Shown here one piece after another: positions 55,501 to 64,000 of a DNA stretch of 64,000 nt. Within the stretch, counting starts at the first letter, position 1. The number at the start of each line of letters is the position of its first letter. Position numbers and translations under genes: made by a program. Origin of the DNA: Ophiobolus disseminans (lineage: Eukaryota; Ascomycota; Dothideomycetes; Pleosporales; Phaeosphaeriaceae); contig MU006228.1 of NCBI GenBank assembly GCA_010093685.1, positions 541,111 to 605,110 on the forward strand, read 5' to 3'. Below the pieces are notes generated by a model, which was not told where the DNA came from, did not search any database, and saw only the letters and a program-made list of their open reading frames with translations.

Positions 55501-57645
55501 AACGTTACGGCGTCCTCGGGCTTCGAGATATTTTCGACGGCAGGATCCTCGGCTACCACGTATTCCACTGGCGCATCTGGGTCAATTCCACTATCATCAG
55601 CAAAGTCTACAGCTAGTGTTCCAAGTTTGGCGCCTACTCCTGACGTTGACGTGTCTTTGACTGGTAGCGCAAACACTATTACCATTCAAGCCAGCACAGC
55701 TACTTCGTCCGCGACTGGAAATAATGGCATCATCACACCTTCTGCAAACGTTTCGACGCCTGATACTCCGAGCGCCTTCAACACGAGCTCGCTTTTGTCG
55801 TCAGGATCGGTGTCCACCACAGTACTCGCCACGCCAAGCCTAAGCTCGAGTGCTTCGAGCTCGCTTGGTTCGATATCAGATGCCGGACGGTCCCCATTTC
55901 TGATTCCGAGTTCGACTCCGTTGGCGAGTAGTGCTAGCGGATCGATCGTACCGTCGTCGAACCTTTCCAATACTGTGATACCGAGCGCAACACCGAGTAC
56001 AACTTTGGATGTATCACCAAGCAACGGTGTTACATCGGCTTCTTCGAACTCAACCTTGAGTACCCCTCCGAGCCTTACGCCAAGTTTGAGTTTCAACACT
56101 TCGTCTTCTACAAAGCTCGCTGGGGTCGATTTCAGACCTCCCGCGTACGCCTTTCCCAATCCCGAGTTCGTCCTTGCCGCCACAGCCAAGCAGTGGCATC
56201 ATTGTTCCATCAGGGAATTCTTCGGCGTTTACGACAGCAAGTGCAACGCCGACTCCAGGTCTAAACTCGAATTCGACAGGCCCTACGTCTCCAATACGGC
56301 CAACGATCAAACACCATTTCCGAGATCTGAATCCTCGACGTCGATTGGAGGTACTGGTATTGTACCATCAGCGAACTCCACGACATATGCTGTGCCCAGC
56401 GTCACTCCAAGCTTGAGTTTGAACTCGTCAAGTTCAGCAACACTGCCGATCTCTTCCGTAACATTGAACGCGACAATATCTACTTTACAGTCCGAAATAT
56501 CGACAGAGAGTACTCGTTCAGCAAACACATATGCGCCAGTCTTCACTAGCCTGCCTACACCCTCTTCGCGTATTCCGGCTCCGTCTGCCAATGTCACCTC
56601 GTGTGAGCCGACGCCGCAGACGACGATAATTCCTCCTTTCAGCAATACAACTGCACTCAGCAGTGGTGTGACCGTAGCATCTCTCAGCACCACCAGCGTG
56701 CCTCTCAATTCTACCTTGCCGACTCCGATGTCTTCCTCCAACGTTACTAGTCTACCATCAGCGACACCGAGCGCATCGTTGAATGTCACGAGTACTCCAC
56801 CCTTCCCCACAGGGAACTCGTCGTCTATACCTTCCTTGACGCCATCCCTCTCCTTGAACAGTTCAATTCCTTCGGTTTGCCCGACCGGTCCGGCTATCGT
56901 CACACAGATTGCAACAAGCGTTCAACTTGTCACCACCACGGTAGTACAGATCCAAGTACAATCTGCAATAGAAACTCAAATCGCAACCGTCACCGTCACC
57001 GCCCCAGCAGAAATCCTCACCTCCCTTCAGCCACCAGCATCAACCCCAGCATCATCCGACCCACCTGCCTCTACCTCATCCACACCCTCCGACCTCGCCT
57101 CCCGCTTCCGCGCCCGCGGCGAAGCCGCCTCCCAATCCCAGATCGACGCCGCCTGCGCCGACACCGCAAACATCATCCTCAACCCAGACTTCTCCGGCGC
57201 CGGCCTCGGCGCCGCAACAGCCTGGAGCGTGGATTCCAGCGACCCAAACATCCAAGTCGACACCATCACTGACCCTCTCGCATACAGCACCGTCGCGCAA
57301 TTCCGCTCCGCAGCCGCTGGTCGCGCGCTAACAACCTACCAACCCATCACCCTGTGTCCCGGCCAGCAATGCGCTTTCGCAGCGTCCTCGAGGCAGGCGA
57401 ATACCCTGGCGGATTGTAGTGTGGAGTATGCGTTTGTGGATGATCAGGGCGTGAGTAGAAGGCTAATCGCGGTGGAGCCGCAGGAGGCGTGGATTGAGAA
57501 GGATGCATTTTTTACGGCGAGGGGAGCTGAGGCTGAGGTGTGGATTATGGCGCTGTGTAAAGGGTATCAGGGGATAGCTGTTCGTGATTCGGAGGGGTGG
57601 ATGAGGGTGGAGGTTCGGGGGGTTAGTGTTGTGAGGGATGTTTAA
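52574..57645 (+). pseudogene. large Ser/Thr-rich cell-wall protein gene, one stop and several frameshifts
   Basis: ATG 52574 opens a signal peptide (MSSTCLSPALLVFISFFAG). A TGA at 52757-52759 interrupts the frame, which continues DCSEDRFSEFLNTNAEERIK. Introns at 52885-52936 (GTATGT) and 53242-53289 (GTAAGT, TACTAAC) fit. Frame then changes near 53380, 54600 and 55410, and again as a compensated pair near 56111 and 56310. The rest is one very long Ser/Thr/Pro/Gly-rich wall protein with repeats of the type STGSEGxIPP, a Cys-containing domain at 53.7-54.0 kb (YCKTELITQDRVG), a Thr/Val-rich stalk (TTTVVQIQVQSAIETQIATV) and a C-terminal jelly-roll-like domain (LNPDFSGAGLG ... CPGQQCAF) ending at TAA 57645. 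It may be a pseudogene. Unseen introns or assembly errors in homopolymers could explain some shifts. Probably an adhesin or wall-structure protein. Confidence 0.7.
54580..56900 (+). repeat. internal repeats of the Ser/Thr-rich wall protein
   Basis: Two repeat classes. One, about 60-75 residues apart, contains FTxxSTGSxGxIPP (near 54600, 54755, 55135, 55265, 55720). The second contains LGSISD..R(S/T)PF.IPSS and (G)xIVPSxN (near 55865-55960 and, in a shifted frame, 56120-56215). They reveal the correct reading register at each point. Confidence 0.7.
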
Positions 57646-59844
57646 GGCGGCTATGAACCTTTTCATGTTGGGGCAATTTGTTTTTGGCGAGGATTTTGTT
57701 GGTGGCGAGTATGAGTTGTGGTGGTCATTCTTTTGGATTTAAGATTTAGCCGTTTTGTAGGGTTGCTGGAATGTAGATAACAAAGTCCTTTTTGCTTTTG
57801 CTGTTTTGCGGACTTCATTTTGGCTCTCGAGAGAAGGATGTCATTGCTACTCAAGTAAAGTAATTCATTGGATTGTTATTCACGATCTATCCATATCCAC
57901 TGCCATGTTCAAATTCCGCGCCCTCAAAGCAAAAGGGCGCTGCTTCGCGTTGCATCCATCCCGTGCTTTCATTGTTCCCTCTGGCTTATAGCTGGGTGGA
58001 GATTTGTTGAAGGCGGTAGTAGTTGGTCAGTTCGAAGGTAGGCTAGTCACGAATTATTGTTTTTGGACCTATGGTTGACCGGTTACTTGCTTTATTTCGT
58101 CTAAAGCTGATATAGCTTACGCTAAGTCTGTGGTCGTTCTTTGGGAGCGGAGTAGATTGAGAAAACTTTAACAGTTGTTCCATAGCTGATGATGTGATTG
58201 ATCAATATGGTGTCCGGGTCGGATGTCGCTGAGCAGTCTCGAGAGTGCTAATGTTTGGAGGTCGAGTTGGCCGTGGGACATTTCTTCCGTGTTCGTTGAT
58301 CCGCTGAGAGCGCTATCTACCAGCAATCATGCAAGCTGTGAGAGAAGATGGAGTGGCTGGTGGTGTATGGCAGTCGTTGTGCGAACTATGTTCGGGCCGA
58401 CAAGTGCGGCGACGTTAAACTGGGCTATGAGTCGGTCCGTTACCGATCTCGACAAGAAACATATGTCTCACTGCCACGCGACAAGCTTGGAGGCTAATGT
58501 TCGAAAGCGGAGGTCACAAGGGCGCCTATGAATCGTGGTGTACGAGCTAAGCGCAGAACGGCCAGAAGTGGGTGCATATATGTATTGACCTGTCGCGGGA
58601 TAGTGCTCTATGTCCCGGGATAGGTAGCAGACATGGACTACGCCGCACGTTGGCATCGGGCGGGGAGACCCGTGACGGTACATGGCGTTGTGTCGGGTAC
58701 ACCCTTGATAGCAAGCGAGACGAGCCGCCGGGTAAGCAGATCGGAGGGGCGTGCACTTGGGGCCACGATGAACGTCATGTCGACCTAATGATTGTCAGCG
58801 ATATGAATATATGTTTACTGAATGTGGCTGCTCTTGAAGAATCTGTCGTGAACGTGCTCAGCAATAGTGTTAGCGCTGTGCTGCTCCTTGGTGCTCTCGC
58901 GTGGTTTTGTTGGGCGAAGGCGGCGGCTTGAGGCCGAGCAGACAGGGCTGTTTCGGGCCGTGATTGGCTGGCTACTTTGTCGCATGTCGTGCCACCATCA
59001 ACGTCTTACAACGTCTACGATTGTTCGACAGCATATGAGACGACAAGTACAGCATACCTTGTCGCCGTGGATGTTGCGTAATCGACAGATGTAGAAGAAG
59101 CGCCAAAGATGATGCATGGCTGATGCTGCGCGGGGTAGATGGGAGAATTGGATTGGCGCTCACGGGTATTCAACGGCGATACCACAGTGGATAGAACGCC
59201 TTGCAATACTTGTACGAGGCTTCACTATTGGCGCGGGTGATGTCTTGCACCCGTCCCGGCTGCAAATAATCTGCGGGAGCGCTATGGGAAAGCAAGATCG
59301 GCCGAAAGAGGAAAAGCCGCCATGCGGGAGGCTTCGAATTGCGACAACCTCCCATTCCATTGGTAACCAGATGGCGGTACGTATCGCCCAGACCTGCAAC
59401 TGGTACATAGTCGCCAGGCCGGGGGTGGAGCGAGATGAGAAGGATACTTAGCAATGTGCCCAGCACAGTTGGATGTGGTGTTTACCCTCTGATTGGTCCA
59501 GAGCGTGCCTTACAAGTGTCCCGAATATGCGCACATATGCTAGCTGCTGCCCAATACATCAGTGCTATAGCTTTCCAGTCGTGTCCGTTGTCGTATGTGA
59601 TGTTAGGTCCAGGCCTGATCAATTTCCCGAAGACACGTCAAGCAGCCTCATTGGCTCTCTGGCCCAGATAGGGCTCACGCTCCACTTGCCTGCACGCACT
59701 GAGCCTGGAATTCTGCGGGATACACGAGCGTCAAATCCACTGTACGTGACAAGCGCTTAACCTAACTGCCGTTGAGAGAGAGTCGCCGAACGCCCTCAAA
59801 AGCTTAGGGTAACCCACACCCAACTCATCCCTCTCTTACGAAGC
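57646..59844. other. 2.2-kb region without a supported gene
   Basis: Flank of the cell-wall gene and upstream of a small gene. A short segment at 58593-58625 repeats the element [c/g]gggata-g twice. No family character in any open frame and no transposon ends seen. Confidence 0.45.
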
Positions 59845-60393
59845 ATGGCAGTCCACCTCGACCGTGATCAACACAACCTGATGGACAGCGGTCCGTTAGT
59901 TGGCGACCAGAAACAAAACGATCCGAAGTGGGGAAACCAGGGCCTAGGGGTTGGTGCAGAACGTCCTCCAAACAGCGATCGGCCAGTTTCCAGGCCACTC
60001 AGCGCTCGCCACGTAAGTAAGGCCAGTTTCGAGGTATGGTCGTCGAGTCGGGAGAGGCTGAAGTGTTTGCTCTCCATGTATATCGATCGCACCTTCACGC
60101 AGACTGTTTAGCATCGAAAGACTGAGACGGACAGACACGACGGACAGCAGTCCGTACACAACATACAAGACCAACGCAAGAGGTTCGAAAGACTGGAAAC
60201 GATCGAAGCTACCGGGCAACGAGACTACGACCAAGAAACAAGGCGAAGCTACATACCTGTCTCCCAAGACCGCGCAGTCCCAACGCTCATACAACAGTGG
60301 CTCTGCTGGCGTTTGATGGACACAACATTGCCAGAGGAAGCACCTTGGTGCTTGCTGATGCTGTTCTCGTCATCGCACGGCGGTCGATGCTAG
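59845..60393 (+). CDS. small hypothetical protein, two exons
   Basis: Predicted exons 59845-60012 and 60112-60393, 149 residues. Exon 1 starts at an ATG (MAVHLDRDQHNLMDSGPLVG) and ends at a strong donor (CAC|GTAAGT); a 99-bp intron ending TTTAG keeps phase and opens a 94-codon exon (HNIQDQRKRFERLETIEATG, then VPTLIQQWLCWRLMD). The product is charged and polar, with no signal peptide, Cys pattern or known motif. Support is splice quality and frame only; a non-coding origin is possible. Confidence 0.4.
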
Positions 60394-61108
60394 AGCTCGA
60401 TCTGGGCAAGCGACATATATCGGAGAGACGAGATTGTGTCCGGTCGATGCGTGGATGGTGCCACCCTCTATGAGGTATGAGGTATCCCACCTGAGGGAAA
60501 GGGCGGGCCGGTGTTTCCTCGGTGACAACCATCCAGCCTTGACCTATATTGTGCTAGCGTCATCACGTGCGCGTCGAACCAAGAAATACCCCACCACATG
60601 TTGCAACACAACAACACCTCAGCTTTCCGTCACATCCGTCGACGCGTCGCCGCCATGCGTCTTTGACGCAACGCCTCGTCCTCTGTCACTCGATTGAGCG
60701 CCGATCGATCACAGCAACAGACGAGGCGCTGTGCCCCTTCTACAGGGCCGTGCGCGATCAACTCTGAACAGCTATTTGCGGCTACGCGACAGTCACGGAT
60801 TGGACAGCTTCAGCCCCCATCCACGGCACAGCGGCTACCGTCACCACCATCGAGAACACGGCCAATCAAGGAAGATGGAAATTCATTGAATCGTTAAAGA
60901 CCTAGGGTCTGAACTATAGAAAAAGAAGCGATTGTGAGAGGTAACGCCCGGCCTTCTCCATTCCGTCATCCGTCGCTCACTACCCGTTCCTTTTGTGTCA
61001 GTCCCCATTTCGACCTCAAAAATGAATGGACTCAATCTGAAAGAAAACTCCGAAGCGTTGTACATGAAACGAACACCCAGACGCTCGCGCGCCCCGTCCA
61101 CAACCGTC
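60394..61108. other. convergent intergenic region, no gene seen
   Basis: About 700 bp between two small genes in convergent orientation. Nothing supported. Confidence 0.5.
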
Positions 61109-61447
61109 TTAATGACCAATTGCCTGCAGTCTACGCTGGCGTTCGCAGCTTAGCTCATAGATCTCGCTGTCCAAGCATCGAATTATCTCCATCGCCTTGT
61201 CAATCGAAGCGCGGAACTTGGCTCCCTCGCGATTCCACCGGCCAATGCGGTCGACTTCGGCGGCCCGGCGGCGCATCTTCGTGTCGATTTTGTCACAGAG
61301 CTTGCACTTTGTGCCCGTGGGTATCGTTTGCATGACGAGCTTCATACCGCACGTCTCACCCATTCGGTACTCCTTGGCGCAGTGCTGTCGGAAGTGGCCC
61401 CACTTCCAGTCGCCACAAGCAAAGCGATGCTGTTCGAAGAAGCACAT
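61109..61447 (-). CDS. small Cys/Trp-containing conserved fungal protein
   Basis: Single exon, 112 residues from an ATG. The N-terminal half has a probable metal-binding pattern of Cys and His (MCFFEQHRFACGDWKWGHF, QHCAKEYRMGETCGMKL, KCKLCDKIDTK) and the C-terminal half is a basic amphipathic helix (KMRRRAAEVDRIGRWNREG; ASIDKAMEIIRCLDSEIYEL). I recognise the layout as a short protein family recurring in Dothideomycete genomes, with no assigned function. A possible 5' leader intron (GTATGT...CAG) lies upstream at about 61470-61540. Confidence 0.72.
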   Translation of the reverse strand: MCFFEQHRFACGDWKWGHFRQHCAKEYRMGETCGMKLVMQTIPTGTKCKLCDKIDTKMRRRAAEVDRIGRWNREGAKFRASIDKAMEIIRCLDSEIYELSCERQRRLQAIGH

Positions 61448-64000
61448 GTTTCAAGAGATAAGAGCTGGGGTGCCTGTTGTCTGATCATATGTCAGTTATG
61501 TACATACGATGCTTGGATGGCAGCTCTCCTTGACATACCTTGTCTTGAGTCTTCAAACACTGGACTAGACCCGGTCAACTCTCCAGTGGCCTTGAATCTA
61601 AGCTGGGTCAGCTCAGGGGTCGCATCTACGTCGTCCCTCGGAATCACATACAAAATGGTTGGATGAGATATGACCTTCAGCAATGGCTGTTGTTGGTCTT
61701 GTGTGAGGAAGAGCAGCAACAAGTGGACTCAATGTTGGAAGAGTTGGAGGTTGATCGAAGATGCACGTTGTTGACTGGAAGAGATGGTTGATGAGCGTGA
61801 TGGAGATATTGTTTGCGAAGCAAGGCCGCTATTTATGCTGCGAAGCAGAGTGAGCTCCATGGCATCCATGGTTCTGTCTGGCCCCCGGGTCTGTTTCGCC
61901 GTCGGACGATAAATTGATGCCATGGCCTATCCCTTCCTTGACGTGGTACTACCCCACCCATATTCGTCCAACAATATCGCTACGATCAACGGACACCTTT
62001 CGTTCTCACGCTAAAGCACTGCGGAGACGGCTGCAATGATACCCTAGGCCGTGCCGGCGTTTCCAGCTGCAGAGAGTTATCACACCTGCTAGGGGATCAC
62101 CGCGTCGTGGCTTCCTGAACCACGTAATCCCTTGCTCCGAGAGCGAAAATGCCTCATATTCCTTGTTGTCATGTCTCAGGCGGATTCGGGTTGATATCCA
62201 GGTCGTCGCTTTCGAGCATTTCGGGCCTTTCGTTCCGCCTGAGGTTGAGCATTTGTGAAGCGAGTCAGGATCACGTGCCACCTAGCCCATGCTGAGCAAC
62301 GGTCCGTTTCTGTTAGGTCTGGATCATCGAGAACGAACGGTCGTATGGCGCCTTAGTCCCATTGGGTGGAAACGTCGTCTCAAAAGCTGGGACTCAGCGA
62401 AGCCAATCCCCTGCGTCACTGCTCGACAGGTCTTCCATTGGGGGCTCTGGTTACCCATTATGGATTGCATTGATTGCCGTCGAGTCAACACCGACCTCTG
62501 ATTTTTATTGGCTATCTCATAACTCTTTCGTTGGCTGGAAATCAACTGCATCTCTGGGTGTCCGAGCTTTACCCGGTCTCTATATTCCACTCAGATGTCT
62601 TCGACTTACCCGTTTGAGCCAAGCTAATCAACCAGTGTAGCAACACTCATTCTCACCGATGCGCTTCGATCGTTTCTAGCTTCCACAAAGCAAGCAGGCC
62701 GTCGCACTTGGCTGACACACAATCTGCCTCCCCTCCCCTTACAGGCTTGAGGCATCATCCGCCAGTCACCTTATCTGCTCCTACTGCAAGAGCCTGTCTG
62801 AGACATTACCTCCGGTCATCCCATACCGCCACTTGAGTGGGACGCTAGCAATCATCACAGGCATGCTGCATTACACCATCGGTAACCTTCGTTCAGCTGA
62901 TCATCGCCTCCACTCAACGGCTCGCTTTTCCCGCATGCGGCCTGTTGTTGACTTGCTAGGCCCTGCAAACTGACAGGCATGTGTCTCCTAGATAACAGGA
63001 TGGCGTAAATCTTATGCGGAACCCAGCCCGCCATTGCACATGGAGGCAATCATCTGGACCCCCGCAAGACACTAGAACCGGCCAAAACGTGCCCCATCGG
63101 AGATCCTCTGACGTGGCGAGCGCGGTATGGTTGATCAAGGAGGACGCCATATCCCGGACATTCACTCGCCATCAGTCATGGCTCTTACGAAACTGTCCGT
63201 GTTCGCTCGGCACCGTGTTTTTGTAACGTCAGCGTGGAACACTTGCTCATATCTTACGGCAAGGGCGTCACAAGATGACAAAACACTTCTGTTGAACCGC
63301 CCTCACCGGTGAGCCCGTGATGACGGGCATTGTGCTCAGCCCGAAATGCCAATGGCTTTGTTCATCAGTCAATGCGGTGGCGAGCACCTAGCAAGCTGTC
63401 GTCACCTGGGATTTCTGCCTCAATTTCAGAAGAGGCAACAGTTTCCCACCATCGAGCCAATTGCTCCTGTTACTTAGATTAGACGTTGGGAAGCGTCAAT
63501 GCCCAGAATTTTGGCCTCTTAGTGCAGTTGTGGTAAGTCACTCAGTTCTGATAGCATCGGCAGTCGAGGTGTTGTTGTGGTCCAGGGTGGCCTCGCGTCA
63601 TGCAACAGAGCCACACACCAGCCATCATAATAACATGCAAAATGCGGCCTTGCTGCGGCCACAAACAACGCGCAACAAAACCATGCAAATAGTTTCTTGA
63701 CCAATTACTCCAATGCTGATTTTACCTCCATTTGGCCCCATCAACTCTGCATTGTGATTATCCGTCACCTCGACAACGATTGCGGTCTCAAGCGTGGCCT
63801 CTGAGGCTTTGCTTTGCGATTTTCTGCGTATATGACGACGACCTGACGTTGAAATTCGCTGTAAGGCAATCCGCAGCACATGTAGCGTCATGTGAGTAGA
63901 AAGCAATGCTGGGTAGGGCGCGAGCACATGGGGCAGCGGAGGGACTGACAGCAAGGTCGCACGAAATTTTGATCCCGAGACGAGCGAGCGCTGTGCGTGT
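61448..64000. other. gene-poor 2.5-kb end of the window
   Basis: No open frame with family character on either strand. Coding density is much lower than in the rest of the window. No transposon ends, telomere repeats or RNA genes were recognised. A gene starting beyond the window edge cannot be excluded. Confidence 0.45.

Noticed and set aside
58593..58625. Short ggGATAG repeats as possible transposon ends
   Set aside because: Too short, with no paired terminal repeats or target-site duplication seen.
1..64000. tRNA, rRNA, CRISPR array, intact transposon or secondary-metabolite cluster
   Set aside because: None was recognised by eye. The P450, MFS and amidase genes are scattered, with no polyketide or peptide synthetase nearby; a tRNA scan was not possible here.

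Overview
The window is nuclear DNA from a filamentous ascomycete, most likely a Dothideomycete of the Pleosporales type. The evidence is short (46-104 bp) GT-AG introns with CTRAY-like branch sites, HET and NACHT-WD40 incompatibility genes, a Ser/Thr-rich cell-wall protein, and a tandem family of proteins carrying an LPREL motif. No species can be named from sequence alone. Non-ATG starts were rejected and exon structures were rebuilt by hand from splice signals and family patterns, so junctions are predictions.

Layout. 0.3-3.3 kb (-): a decayed HET-NACHT-WD40 gene. 4.4-7.6 kb (+): sulfite reductase flavoprotein MET10. 8.3-13.6 kb (+): four tandem paralogues of a coiled-coil/LPREL family, two intact and two decayed. 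14-26 kb: an unbroken run of minus-strand genes: secreted amidase, methylthioadenosine phosphorylase, GPI-anchored fasciclin protein, NmrA-like oxidoreductase, an orphan LPREL fragment, MFS transporter, methionine-R-sulfoxide reductase, and a small membrane protein. 27-29 kb (+): an intact HET-domain gene. 29.3-30.9 kb: minisatellites fused to two minus-strand relics. 32.7-35.6 kb (-): RS-rich/KPPK-repeat nuclear-type protein. 36.6-38 kb (+): unknown protein. 38.6-40.2 kb (-): broken coiled-coil gene. 41-42.7 kb (-): cytochrome P450. 43.5-46.2 kb (-): HMT1/ABCB6-type ABC half transporter. 48.8-50.4 kb (+): CxxC protein. 51-51.5 kb (-): a lipidated LAMTOR1/Ego1-like Ragulator subunit. 52.6-57.6 kb (+): a large Ser/Thr-rich cell-wall protein gene with a stop and several frameshifts. 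57.6-64 kb: gene-poor, with two small genes.

Themes. Three loci (0.3, 30 and 39 kb) are destroyed almost entirely by in-frame stops while frame and introns survive; most stops are explained by C-to-T or G-to-A changes, the pattern expected of repeat-induced point mutation (RIP). A fourth (52.6 kb) mixes one such stop with indels; there, internal protein repeats show a compensated frameshift. The LPREL array looks like birth-and-death evolution with a conserved last intron. The housekeeping genes do not form an obvious pathway cluster; three concern sulfur or methionine, probably by chance. I see no convincing new defence or biosynthetic system. The best candidates for undescribed biology are the LPREL coiled-coil family, the unknown RIP-like relic at 30 kb and the repeat-driven frame switching in the cell-wall gene.
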